The notes beneath the pieces are model-generated. The model worked only from the letters and a program-made list of their open reading frames with translations, was not told the DNA's origin and made no database searches. A program made the position numbers and the translations under genes. From positions 1 to 45,717 of the forward strand of contig JAOTTS010000017.1 of the NCBI GenBank assembly GCA_029864335.1: 45,717 nt of DNA, in the 5' to 3' direction. This document shows, piece after piece, positions 31,133 to 39,250 of the stretch; the stretch's first letter is position 1, and each line of letters opens with the position of its first letter. The stretch comes from Candidatus Nitrosopumilus sp. GTDB taxonomy: Archaea; Thermoproteota; Nitrososphaeria; Nitrososphaerales; Nitrosopumilaceae.

Positions 31133-32730
31133 TCTATTGTCACTGTAACAAATTTGCTAATTGCAATATCAGTAGATTGTGCACCAAGCAAAATTTTGTA
31201 AGTTCCAGGAACTGCATCTTCTGAAGCATGAATAGATGTGTGGATTGGACGGGGAGTATCAGAACCTAATTGGAATGTTTTAGGAGAATTGTTGACTAGT
31301 TCAACATTTAGAAAATCATGAGTAGGAGACAGAATTAATGAAACGCCCAACATGTCTTTTTGTGATTTTGGCGATACGGTAAAGTTGAAATGTTTTGTAT
31401 CACCAGGTGCAAGTTCAATTGAATCAGATTCAAATTGAATTTCGAGAGGTAAGGAAACAGAAGTGTCAACAACACCGATATTATTCTCAACCCATTCAGT
31501 AAACCAAATTTTTTCACCATCTATTGCAAAGTCAAAGATTTGAGCCAAACCACAATCAGCTAACATTAAACCAGTCCCAGGGTCACAATCACCCCAATAA
31601 GGATTCTTTGAAGGAACATGATATTCTACAAGAGTTTGAGATCTGGGATCCATCACAGAGATATTGTTTGCAGTTTGTGCATTAAATACAAGTCGACCTT
31701 GGTCATCAGTTTCAATCCAATATGGTCTAGAATTAGGAGTTTTGATAATTCCAGTTTGATTACCATATGTGTTGAGTAAAGGATCAGATGTAACGTATTG
31801 AGTAAATTCTTCAGTAACAGGATCAAAGTTAAAGAAATATGATGTCGTTGTGTCTGCCAACCAAATAGTTCCATCATCAGCAACTACTGAACCATTTGGA
31901 GTAAGTAGTTCCAGAGGTAATTGATAGATTTCAATAAAGTCAAGCAATGGAAGTGATTTTTCATCAGAGTTTGAAACAGAATCAAAATACCCATTTTGAT
32001 TAAATTTAACTAAAACTCCACCTTGTTGGAATAACCAATTCGTAAACCAGACATTGTTACTTGCATCTATTGCAAAATCAGCAGTTACAGAATCATCAAC
32101 AGGTGAAGGAATACTAAGATAATTAACATCATCTTCAGATTGATTTGGATCTAAGAAGGTAATTTTATTTCCAGTGAAATCATTAATTATTATTTGAGAA
32201 CCATGAATTTGAAGTTTTTGAGGTAAGGAATTTCCTTCAGACGGATAAGATAGTCGCCCATATTTTTCATCTATAGTTGAAAACTTCCACACAGAATCAT
32301 ATGTTTCATCAGTGTACCACACAGTGCCATCAGGGGCATAGTCAATTCCCCACATCATAGAACGCCCCCCTTGTGGCCAAGAAGGATTATCATATTCAGT
32401 AAATGTTTCAGTAGCAGGATCAAATTTTGCTAGATTTCCAGTATTTGTTTCAGTAAACCAAACATTTCCATCATAATCAGTTACAATTGCTAAAGGATTA
32501 GTACACAATGTTGGAATAGAAAACTCTTGAATATAATCAGTGGATTTTGCATTACTTGAACCACAAAATTGAGCACGTTGTTCATCAGGAAAATTATCAG
32601 CAGGTGTACCAGTAATTGTCATTTTGGATTCTTCTCCTTCTGGAAGAATGCCAGGAAGTGTAATCATTACAGTAGATGAAAGTAAGATGAATCCAAAAAA
32701 TACAGTTACAAGTATTGCTTTTTTCTTCAT
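31129..32730 (-). CDS. Secreted Vgb/streptogramin-lyase-like beta-propeller protein
   Basis: A signal peptide (MKKKAILVTVFFGFILL) precedes repeated blades with the Vgb pattern: DYDGNVWFTETNTGNLAKFDP, APDGTVWYTDETYDSVWKF, DASNNVWFTNWLFQQGGV, DDGTIWLADTTTSYFFNFDP and DGEKIWFTEWVENNIGVVD, six to seven blades in all. The last ~100 residues are a separate beta-sandwich resembling an NPCBM/CARDB-type domain. The catalytic His residues of true virginiamycin B lyases were not seen in the usual places, so a binding or structural surface role is likelier than antibiotic cleavage. Length 533. Confidence 0.8.
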   Translation of the reverse strand: MKKKAILVTVFFGFILLSSTVMITLPGILPEGEESKMTITGTPADNFPDEQRAQFCGSSNAKSTDYIQEFSIPTLCTNPLAIVTDYDGNVWFTETNTGNLAKFDPATETFTEYDNPSWPQGGRSMMWGIDYAPDGTVWYTDETYDSVWKFSTIDEKYGRLSYPSEGNSLPQKLQIHGSQIIINDFTGNKITFLDPNQSEDDVNYLSIPSPVDDSVTADFAIDASNNVWFTNWLFQQGGVLVKFNQNGYFDSVSNSDEKSLPLLDFIEIYQLPLELLTPNGSVVADDGTIWLADTTTSYFFNFDPVTEEFTQYVTSDPLLNTYGNQTGIIKTPNSRPYWIETDDQGRLVFNAQTANNISVMDPRSQTLVEYHVPSKNPYWGDCDPGTGLMLADCGLAQIFDFAIDGEKIWFTEWVENNIGVVDTSVSLPLEIQFESDSIELAPGDTKHFNFTVSPKSQKDMLGVSLILSPTHDFLNVELVNNSPKTFQLGSDTPRPIHTSIHASEDAVPGTYKILLGAQSTDIAISKFVTVTIE

Positions 32731-32778
32731 GTCTTAAAAAATATCAAGCCTCGTTATATCTTATTCCAAGTATGTGAA

Positions 32779-33132
32779 TTAAAGTAATTTTAGATCAGCA
32801 GTTATTTTGTCAATTAAATTTTCTGGGGCAGGACCAATTGAAATACACGTAGTTGTTCCAGGTGCAATCTGAGTATGTCCAGCATCAGTAACTTCAGACC
32901 ATGGAAGATTCAAATCAATAGCATGTCTTTTAACGTCTTGTAATTCTTTAATTCCAGATACTTTGAGTACAACTTTTTCTTGTCCACTCCACCATTCATC
33001 ATACCATTCAGGATGGGTTCTTCTCACATGTTCTGCACCAAGAACGCAAGCATGTCCTACTTGTGCGGCTATCTTTCCTTTTCCCATTTTTAGATCTGTT
33101 CGAACAACAATTACTTGTTTAATGTCACCCAT
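32779..33132 (-). CDS. pth2: Peptidyl-tRNA hydrolase, archaeal type (Pth2)
   Basis: Pth2 releases tRNA from prematurely dropped peptidyl-tRNA. The 117-residue protein contains the family markers KQVIVVRTDLKMGKGKIAAQ with catalytic Lys, QVGHACVLGA, and near the C-terminus TDAGHTQIAPGTTTCISIGP with the conserved Asp and Thr. Length is standard. Single gene with start ATG 33132. The class is unrelated to the bacterial Pth1. Confidence 0.95.
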   Translation of the reverse strand: MGDIKQVIVVRTDLKMGKGKIAAQVGHACVLGAEHVRRTHPEWYDEWWSGQEKVVLKVSGIKELQDVKRHAIDLNLPWSEVTDAGHTQIAPGTTTCISIGPAPENLIDKITADLKLL

Positions 33133-33237
33133 AATCTAATCAAATATAGGCTTAATGAAAAACTTTTGAATTAAATAACATCTGAAAACGTATACATTTA
33201 CAGGTTTAACAACAATTAGGCGTAGGTAGAACATGTG

Positions 33238-33420
33238 TTAACTTCCTGTGTATGTTGTAGGATTTTCAGTGTCTGGCACTTCTATGGCCTGGATAAACCC
33301 CTCTACGTCCACATTTGCATTGAGTGAAATCATCTCAATTTTTAATACTGCTGCTGCGTCTACTTTGTGTCCAATATGTTTAAATTCATAATTTGCTGTT
33401 TCAACTATAGTTCCATTCAC
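33238..33420 (-). CDS. Hypothetical protein, possibly a C-terminal fragment (60 aa)
   Basis: The frame from GTG 33420 reads like genuine protein: NYEFKHIGHKVDAAAVLKIEM, then NANVDVEGFIQAIEVPDTENP. The frame stays open upstream for 15 more codons (DCQVVLKV and so on) without a start codon, until it runs into DNA that on the other strand encodes cyclase residues. So the native N-terminus is probably lost at a junction near 33430. Family not recognised. Confidence 0.4.
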   Translation of the reverse strand: MNGTIVETANYEFKHIGHKVDAAAVLKIEMISLNANVDVEGFIQAIEVPDTENPTTYTGS

Positions 33421-33434
33421 TTTTAGGACAACCT

Positions 33435-33827
33435 GACAGTCTTTTGTTTTATTTCCCTGAATCTTCTAAGGATAGAAGATATGGATTTATGACTTGCCTG
33501 GAAGAGTGTCTTGCAATGAAGGATATCCATGACTTTGTTTGCATGTGTGCAAAAAAAGAAAACTTACCACCCATTAATTATGGAATAATCCATGATTATG
33601 GACAAGTAATGATAACGGATAGAAACGAATCGCATGGTATGGATATGATTGGGCCTTCTTTGAACATGTGTTCAAAAATAAATCACTGCAACAAAAAATG
33701 AATTTATTATTGGAGGAGATCTATATGAGGCTGCAAAAAAGTACCTGATTATGGTTTCTCATCAAAAGGCGGATTTAATTCTGAACTCAAAAGTGACTAT
33801 CCCATATATACAGTCACCAGGAAATAG
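33435..33827 (+). pseudogene. Class III adenylate/guanylate cyclase domain, truncated and frameshifted
   Basis: From GAC 33435 the plus strand reads DSLLFYFPESSKDRRYGFM, then CLEECLAMKDIHDF, INYGIIHDYGQVMI and DMIGPSLNMCSKINHC, the central and C-terminal portion of a class III nucleotide cyclase-like domain as found in thaumarchaeal signalling proteins. Frame breaks occur at two A-runs: near 33695 (one A too many) then NEFIIGGDLYEAAKK, and near 33743 (one A too few) then VPDYGFSSKGGFNSELK, SDYPIYTVTRK and a stop at 33827. The first half of the domain, including the first metal-binding Asp, is absent. Clearly non-functional unless the breaks are sequencing errors, and even then truncated. Confidence 0.75.
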
Positions 33828-33843
33828 ATCCCATATTGGTTAT

Positions 33844-33871
33844 TTTCATAATCCTATCTAAGATTATGAAA
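33844..33871. repeat. Inverted repeat, copy 1 (TTTCATAATC ... GATTATGAAA)
   Basis: Arms TTTCATAATC (33844-33853) and GATTATGAAA (33862-33871) are perfectly complementary with an eight-base spacer starting CT. Identical arms and spacer length recur at 34332-34359. It begins 17 bases after the cyclase remnant ends. Confidence 0.7.
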
Positions 33872-34011
33872 TGTTAAACAATAAGCCAATCAGAAATTTC
33901 ATCTGAAAAAGGGAGATCAAGAAAACATTTTTCCATAGTCAAAAACTAAACATTGGCTCTATTTTTTATAAAAAGGGTAAAAGGAGGCATGCTAACCCAA
34001 ATTTAGAGCAC

Positions 34012-34161
34012 TTAACTTCTAATGTACCATTGTTCCATGATTACATTAGTTAGATGCTCTCTGATTTCTAATCCTCTTGTAGTGGATGTTTCAAATGTCT
34101 TCATGTAATGGTAACAATAGTGAATGAAGATAATAAGGGATCTGTCTGCATCGCAATGCAT
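34012..34161 (-). CDS. Hypothetical small protein (49 aa) between the palindromes
   Basis: An ORF from ATG 34161 to TAA 34012. It reads MHCDADRSLIIFIHYCYHYM, then KTFETSTTRGLEIREHLTN and VIMEQWYIRS. The second half has helix-like, ordinary protein composition, so it could be a real short gene or the relic of a longer one; a start at ATG 34104 would leave 30 residues. No family was recognised. Confidence 0.3.
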   Translation of the reverse strand: MHCDADRSLIIFIHYCYHYMKTFETSTTRGLEIREHLTNVIMEQWYIRS

Positions 34162-34331
34162 TGCAATTATTTGTAATTAAGAAAATGTCACTTTAAAACC
34201 TGCTTTGATATTAGAAATCTTTAATAGAATAATTCTTAGTTACAAAATTACTTCATGTAAGGATACAACTTATTTCATTAGATGAAGTGGGTTGCATCTT
34301 TTCAATGTGATTTTGTCAGACTTTTTTCTAA

Positions 34332-34359
34332 TTTCATAATCCTGATGGAGATTATGAAA
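34332..34359. repeat. Inverted repeat, copy 2 (TTTCATAATC ... GATTATGAAA)
   Basis: Same ten-base arms and eight-base spacer as copy 1. Here the stem extends by CTAA (34328-34331) with TTAG (34361-34364) past a one-base bulge, giving 14 pairs. It ends about 55 bases before the phasin-like gene start, so it could also be a regulatory hairpin or operator for that gene. Confidence 0.7.
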
Positions 34360-34414
34360 ATTAGTTATTGATTTTCTAGATTAAACTTATTTATCATGAG
34401 CCATATATTATGAC

Positions 34415-34831
34415 ATGAGTAAAACTACAGACGAATCAAAAGATATTTTTACATTCTGTAAAAAAAATACAGAGGAATTTTTTAATGAACTTGAAAAATC
34501 TTCTCCAGTTTACCATCAAATAGCAACAGACATTCAAAAAAGCTATCTTGAGGCATGGAAGAATGTGATTAATTCGTCTATTGCTTTAGAACAAGAATAT
34601 GCTGTAAAATCTGGTCTGAATGTCAGTATGCCTGAAGAAACAATGAAAGCAATTCATAATATGATGGAGAGAACAAGTAATGCATATCAAAATCAAAATA
34701 AATTAGTTTTTGATTCTACTGAAACATCAAAAAAAGTATTTGATATATTCAGTGAAAACACCAAGATACTTGCTTCGCTGAATAAAAATATGATGGAATT
34801 GATGGCATCGAGTATGAAAAAATATACATAA
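34415..34831 (+). CDS. Phasin-like helical protein (138 aa)
   Basis: Soluble, all-helical protein without Cys, starting ATG 34415. Amphipathic helices with the spacing of phasins are seen: KNTEEFFNELEKSSPVYHQI, DIQKSYLEAWKNVINSSIAL, then MKAIHNMMERTSNAYQNQNKL and a final helix ending MELMASSMKKY. Phasins coat polyhydroxyalkanoate granules, and some ammonia-oxidising archaea carry PHA synthase genes; none is in this window. The assignment rests on helix pattern and composition only. The gene is intact although its neighbours on both sides are remnants. Confidence 0.4.
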   Translation: MSKTTDESKDIFTFCKKNTEEFFNELEKSSPVYHQIATDIQKSYLEAWKNVINSSIALEQEYAVKSGLNVSMPEETMKAIHNMMERTSNAYQNQNKLVFDSTETSKKVFDIFSENTKILASLNKNMMELMASSMKKYT

Positions 34832-34833
34832 AA

Positions 34834-35034
34834 TTAGACGCCATGTTTCTTTTTTAGATGAACAACATAGTCCTCAAGCATTGTCTGTAATTGATCTGAC
34901 TCTACTCTCAGAATGGAATCATAGTCTTTAAGATTTATGAATTTCAAAAACCTTTCAAGGTGATCAAGATAATTAATCCGGGTAGCCTTGGATTTGATCG
35001 ATTCTTCAAACAGCAATAGTGAGCGTTGTTTCAT
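34834..35034 (-). pseudogene. Tyrosine recombinase (phage-type integrase), N-terminal fragment
   Basis: The 66 residues match the start of a tyrosine recombinase: RSLLLFEESIKSKATRINYLDHLERFL is the SAM-like core-binding domain opening, followed by KFINLKDYDSIL, QLQTMLEDYVVHLKKKHGV. An intact protein would run another 200-300 residues with the R-H-R-Y catalytic set; here a stop follows directly and no catalytic domain lies downstream, where the phasin-like gene is found. It is therefore the stub of an integrase left by a mobile element or a deletion. Start ATG 35034. Confidence 0.65.
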
Positions 35035-35115
35035 GCAGATAGTAGATCATTCTTGGAAATATATACGCTGAAAGTGTAGCTTTTGAATTAAATAATTGAC
35101 AAAGAAAGGAAAAAT

Positions 35116-36252
35116 GTGTACTTTGATGTAGTAGTTGCTGGAGGAAGTGTTGCAGGATTATTGTGTGCAAGAGAAATTGCTTCAAAAGGATTTTCAGTAC
35201 TTGTTATTGAAGAAGATTATGAAATCGGTACTCCTGAGCATTGTGGAGGTCTAGTCAGCATGACAGGGTTGGAAGAACTTGGAATAATTCCATTTAGAAA
35301 AACTTTTGAGCATATGATAGAATCAGCTGAGATCATATCACCCAACGGGAATATGTTTACAGTTAATTCAAAGAAACAAAAAGTTGTCGAAATCAGTAGA
35401 AGGGAATTAGACAAGCAAATAGCTTTTCAGGCTCAGAATAAAGGGGCAGTAATCAAAGTCAGAACAAGTTTTCAAGAAATCACAGATACAGGAATTAGAA
35501 CAAAAGAAGAGAAAATAGATTGTAAAATTTTTGTTGATGCGAGAGGAGTTTCATCTCTAATTCATAAAGATAGAACTGGAATTTTATCATCAGCTCAATA
35601 TGAAATTTATTCTGATTGGATAAAGAAAGGAAAAGTTGAAGTGATTTTTGATCAGAAAAAATTCCCAGGGTTTTTTGCATGGATTATTCCATCAGGAGAA
35701 GGTAAAGGAAAAGTCGGAGTGGCAGGAAGAGGAATTAACGTATCTGAAACATTAGACAAGATTCTAGAAGAGAAGAAAAATTATTCAGTTATCAGAAAAA
35801 TTTTTGCTCCAATTTGGATTAAAGGTCCAATTGAGAATTTTGTTGAAGGAAAAACAGTAATTGTAGGAGACGCTGCAGGACAAGCAAAACCAACTACAGC
35901 AGGAGGTATTTTTACTAGTGGCATGGGAGGGGTTTATGCAGGACAAGCAATTTCGAAATTTTTAGAAACAAATAACAAATCAGATCTAGATGAATATCAA
36001 AAAAAATGGATGGGTAGATTTGGCAAAGAATTTGAAAAACAATCACTTGCTAGAAAAATTTTAGAACGAATTGATAATAATACAATCAATAAATTATTTG
36101 AATCAATCACACCGGAAATCACAAAAGAGATTTCCGAAAAAGAGGATTTTGATTTCCATACGGGCGCAATTATTAAATTACTAGGAGTGAAGGGCTCGCT
36201 GAAAACTGTTCAAACCTTAATTGGCGGAGAACTCAAAAAATTATTGAGCTAA
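35116..36252 (+). CDS. Geranylgeranyl reductase family FAD-dependent oxidoreductase
   Basis: Members saturate isoprenoid chains, including the archaeal diether/tetraether lipid chains. FAD-binding Rossmann motif VAGGSVAGLLCARE opens the protein; EHCGGLVSMTGLEELGI is the family substrate-side block, and a second FAD contact GDAAGQAKPTTAGGIFTSG lies near residue 255. Length 378 is normal. GTG 35116 is the start, just after an AT-rich element. Several paralogues usually occur in thaumarchaea, so this one may act on lipids or on quinone/isoprenoid side chains. Monocistronic by spacing. Confidence 0.85.
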   Translation: MYFDVVVAGGSVAGLLCAREIASKGFSVLVIEEDYEIGTPEHCGGLVSMTGLEELGIIPFRKTFEHMIESAEIISPNGNMFTVNSKKQKVVEISRRELDKQIAFQAQNKGAVIKVRTSFQEITDTGIRTKEEKIDCKIFVDARGVSSLIHKDRTGILSSAQYEIYSDWIKKGKVEVIFDQKKFPGFFAWIIPSGEGKGKVGVAGRGINVSETLDKILEEKKNYSVIRKIFAPIWIKGPIENFVEGKTVIVGDAAGQAKPTTAGGIFTSGMGGVYAGQAISKFLETNNKSDLDEYQKKWMGRFGKEFEKQSLARKILERIDNNTINKLFESITPEITKEISEKEDFDFHTGAIIKLLGVKGSLKTVQTLIGGELKKLLS

Positions 36253-36306
36253 AACGTGCTGAATTTCTAAGCAAGGTATAAATGATGTTTACAGAAAATT
36301 GGGGAT

Positions 36307-36486
36307 ATGTCGTCTACTATATCATTACCAACATGTAGTTGTTGTCACAGACCCATTATGCCTAATGATAAATGTGTAAAATTCAATTGTCCTAATTGCG
36401 GTGCAGATTTAATTTGGAGATGTCAAAGTTGCAGAGAAGCAGCAAGAAACTATACTTGTTCTTCATGTAATTTTCATGGGCCTTAG
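36307..36486 (+). CDS. Small double zinc-finger protein, HVO_2753/DUF1610 type (59 aa)
   Basis: Four CxxC-type knuckles are visible: CSCC near residue 10, CPNC, CQSC and CSSC near the end, with the family ending NFHGP. The pattern I-x-P-x-x-x-x-V-K-F-x-CPNCGAD-x-IWRC is that of the small archaeal two-zinc-finger proteins represented by HVO_2753 of Haloferax. Its gene commonly sits directly before EF-1 beta, as here, with three bases between. Linked in haloarchaea to motility and biofilm phenotypes; in this organism a translation-related role is suggested by the context. Confidence 0.85.
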   Translation: MSSTISLPTCSCCHRPIMPNDKCVKFNCPNCGADLIWRCQSCREAARNYTCSSCNFHGP

Positions 36487-36489
36487 AAA

Positions 36490-36771
36490 ATGACTCAATT
36501 ACTATTAATAACAAAAATTCTTCCTGATGGAACCGAGATAGATCTTGACAAGTTAGCAGAAACCATCAAAAGTTCACTAAAAGAAGGAATTTCAATGAAG
36601 AGACATGCCAAAGAGCCATTGGCTTTTGGATTAGAATTTCTAAAAGTAGAATTTATTCTAGAAGATGAAGAAGGACAAATGGATTCATTAGAAGATGCCG
36701 TCAGATCAGTAGAAGGCGTAAGTGAATTTGAAGTACTCAACATGAGTCGAATGTCAGTCGACATGAAATAG
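36490..36771 (+). CDS. ef1b: Elongation factor 1-beta
   Basis: aEF-1 beta is the nucleotide exchange factor that reloads EF-1 alpha with GTP. The 93-residue protein has the family pattern: [62 protein letters not shown]. Its ATG comes three bases after the zinc-finger stop and the cdc48 gene starts eight bases after its own stop, so the three genes form an operon. Confidence 0.9.
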   Translation: MTQLLLITKILPDGTEIDLDKLAETIKSSLKEGISMKRHAKEPLAFGLEFLKVEFILEDEEGQMDSLEDAVRSVEGVSEFEVLNMSRMSVDMK

Positions 36772-36779
36772 GTGATATT

Positions 36780-38948
36780 TTGGCACGCAAAGAAGAGCCT
36801 TTGCAAATGAGAATCGGAGAAGCAAAACAAAGAGACGTAGGTAAAAAACGTGCTAGAATTGGTCCAGAAGCTATGGATTTTCTTAGAGTCACACCTGGGG
36901 ATATTATTGAAGTAATGGGTTCAAGAACTAGTTGTGCAGTTGCTTGGCCAGTTGATGAAGATGAAAAATTTGGGGATATCATAAGAATTGATGGACAAAC
37001 AAGAAAAAATGTTGGTGGTTCACTAAATGATTTTGTAAAGATTAGGAAGGTAGCATCAAAATTTGCAAAAGCAGTTTCCCTAACACCAGTAAATGATTCA
37101 GTTACTGTAGACAAGGAATTTACTGATTTTGTGAAAAATAGATTAAAAGGATTACCAATTACACATGGTGATGAAATATCTGTTATGATTTTAGGAAATT
37201 CTATGGACTTTAAAATTACAAAGACCAGTCCAAAGGGAGTAGTAAAAATAGATCGTAGTACAAATCTTGCAATTTCAACTGAATCTACAGTTGATAGAAA
37301 AGTTAGAGTGACATACGAAGAAGTTGGAGGACTAAGGCATGAAGTCAAAGCAATGAGAGAAATTGTAGAACTGCCATTAAAACATCCAGAGTTATTTACA
37401 AGATTAGGAATTGAGCCACATAGTGGAATTCTACTTTATGGTCCCCCCGGATGTGGAAAAACACTACTAGCTAAAGTCATGGCAAGTGAATCAGAAGCTA
37501 ACATGTTTTCAATTAATGGTCCAGAAATTATGAATAAGTATTATGGTGAAACAGAAGCTAAACTTAGAGAGATTTTCAAGGAAGCAAAAGATAATTCTCC
37601 TAGCATAATTTTCATTGATGAAATTGACGCAATTGCACCAAAAAGAGAAGAAGTATACGGAGACGTTGAAAAAAGAGTTGTTGCTCAATTATTAGCACTA
37701 ATGGATGGTCTTACTGATAGAGGAAATGTCATTGTACTTGGTGCTACAAATAGACCAGATAGTGTTGATCCCGCACTAAGAAGACCAGGTAGATTCGATA
37801 GAGAATTTGAAATCTCTGTTCCTAATGAAGATGGAAGATTAGAGATTCTTGAAATTCACACAAGAGGAATGCCAATTAGTGAAGATATTGATTTGAAAGA
37901 CTTATCATTAGAATTACACGGATATACAGGTGCAGACATCAAATCACTTTGTAGAGAAGCTGCACTAAAATCAATCAGAAGATATCTACCAGAAATAGAT
38001 CTTGAAACAGAAAAGATTCCTTCTGAAGTGTTACAATCTATGCAGATTAAACTAATTGACTTTTACGATGCAATGCATGAAGTAGTCCCCACAGCTATGA
38101 GAGAATTTTACGTTGAGAGACCAAAAGTATGGTGGCAAGATGTAGGAGGATTAGACGACATCAAAAAAGCATTAACTGATAACTTAATCGTTGCAATGAA
38201 AGAGCCAAGTAAATTTACAAAGATGGGCATTAGACCGCCAAAAGGCGCTTTGATTTATGGTCCTCCCGGATGTGGAAAAACATTACTTGGAAGAGCACTG
38301 GCTACAGAAACTGGGGCAAATATGATTTTAGTTAGAGGTCCCGAGATTCTTTCTAAATGGATGGGTGAATCGGAAAAAGCAATTAGAGAAATATTCAGAA
38401 AAGCAAAAACAGCATCACCATGTGTTGTTATTTTTGATGAGTTAGACTCACTAGCACGATTCAAATCAGGAGAAGGGGGAATCGGTGAAACTATTCTGAG
38501 TCAATTATTAACAGAAATAGAAGAAGGTATTTCTTCAAGAGTTGTAGTTATCGGAATTACAAATAGACCGGATATTGTAGATAATTCTTTGTTAAGAACA
38601 GGAAGACTAGATCTAGTTCTCTATGTTGCACCCCCAGATGAAAAAGGGAGATTAGAGATAATCAGGATATTAACAAAAAAAATGCCTTTGACAAATGATG
38701 TGAAATTACAAGAGATAGCAGTCGCTACTCAAAATTATACAGGTGCAGATTTAGCTGCACTTTGTAGAGAAGCAGCAGTTCTTGCAATGCGAGATAATTC
38801 ATCAAAAATATCCAGTCAACATTTTGCAAATAGTTTGAAGCGAATCAGACCATCAATTACCAAAGAAGTTGATCAGTGGTACAATACTGTTAAGGAAAGT
38901 ATATCTAACGTCGTACCAAAGACAAGAGATAAATCATTCTACGGATAA
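36780..38948 (+). CDS. cdc48: Cdc48/VCP-type AAA+ ATPase
   Basis: A hexameric ATPase that unfolds proteins for the proteasome. N-domain residues 1-180 (double-psi barrel start [18 protein letters not shown]) precede two AAA modules: Walker A GPPGCGKT near residues 221 and 495, Walker [10 protein letters not shown] and VVIFDELDS, and [23 protein letters not shown] and [20 protein letters not shown]. Length 722 fits. TTG 36780 is the start (MARKEEP). The second module has one Arg fewer (LRTGR), as in several archaeal homologues. A small winged-helix-like gene follows at two bases. Confidence 0.95.
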   Translation: MARKEEPLQMRIGEAKQRDVGKKRARIGPEAMDFLRVTPGDIIEVMGSRTSCAVAWPVDEDEKFGDIIRIDGQTRKNVGGSLNDFVKIRKVASKFAKAVSLTPVNDSVTVDKEFTDFVKNRLKGLPITHGDEISVMILGNSMDFKITKTSPKGVVKIDRSTNLAISTESTVDRKVRVTYEEVGGLRHEVKAMREIVELPLKHPELFTRLGIEPHSGILLYGPPGCGKTLLAKVMASESEANMFSINGPEIMNKYYGETEAKLREIFKEAKDNSPSIIFIDEIDAIAPKREEVYGDVEKRVVAQLLALMDGLTDRGNVIVLGATNRPDSVDPALRRPGRFDREFEISVPNEDGRLEILEIHTRGMPISEDIDLKDLSLELHGYTGADIKSLCREAALKSIRRYLPEIDLETEKIPSEVLQSMQIKLIDFYDAMHEVVPTAMREFYVERPKVWWQDVGGLDDIKKALTDNLIVAMKEPSKFTKMGIRPPKGALIYGPPGCGKTLLGRALATETGANMILVRGPEILSKWMGESEKAIREIFRKAKTASPCVVIFDELDSLARFKSGEGGIGETILSQLLTEIEEGISSRVVVIGITNRPDIVDNSLLRTGRLDLVLYVAPPDEKGRLEIIRILTKKMPLTNDVKLQEIAVATQNYTGADLAALCREAAVLAMRDNSSKISSQHFANSLKRIRPSITKEVDQWYNTVKESISNVVPKTRDKSFYG

Positions 38949-38950
38949 AA

Positions 38951-39247
38951 ATGACAATTCCACTACGAAATACAATATATGACAAAATTAAGGAGGCTAC
39001 TTCATTAACAGATATTGAGCTTTACAAAAGCCTGACAAAAGAGGGATTAATTATTCCAGATGATAAATTCAACAAACTTCTTTTAGATTTAGAGATTCTT
39101 GGTCTTATCACTGTTGCATGGATTACAAAAGATGAACGTAGAATAGAAGCATCAGTGGTTGAAACAGAAGTAGATAGTGTACAAGAACAAAATAAAGAAA
39201 TGATGGAAAAAGATTACGAATCTAGTTTCCCAGGTTTTGAAAAATAA
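38951..39247 (+). CDS. Small winged-helix-like protein in the cdc48 operon (98 aa)
   Basis: Starts two bases after cdc48. Helix-helix-helix-wing pattern: TIYDKIKEATSLTDIELYKS, then DDKFNKLLLDLEILGLITV and the beta wing AWITKDERRIEASVVE, followed by an acidic tail ending SSFPGFEK. This resembles a small winged helix, though without an obviously basic recognition helix, so protein binding is as likely as DNA binding. Conserved partner of Cdc48 in operon position; a substrate adaptor role is conjecture. Confidence 0.65.
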   Translation: MTIPLRNTIYDKIKEATSLTDIELYKSLTKEGLIIPDDKFNKLLLDLEILGLITVAWITKDERRIEASVVETEVDSVQEQNKEMMEKDYESSFPGFEK

Positions 39248-39250
39248 TTA

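Larger units (their letters stand above)
33828..34414. other. Gene-poor segment bracketed by two copies of one palindrome
   Basis: Nearly 590 bases without a normal gene. It contains the twin inverted repeats at 33844-33871 and 34332-34359 and one candidate 49-residue minus-strand ORF between them, all listed separately. The remainder is AT-rich. Part of the same scar as the broken cyclase and the integrase fragment. Confidence 0.5.

Noticed and set aside
31129-32730. Antibiotic-resistance function (virginiamycin B lyase)
   Set aside because: The blades match the Vgb fold, but the lyase active-site His pattern was not evident, and secreted propellers of this kind are common surface proteins in the phylum.
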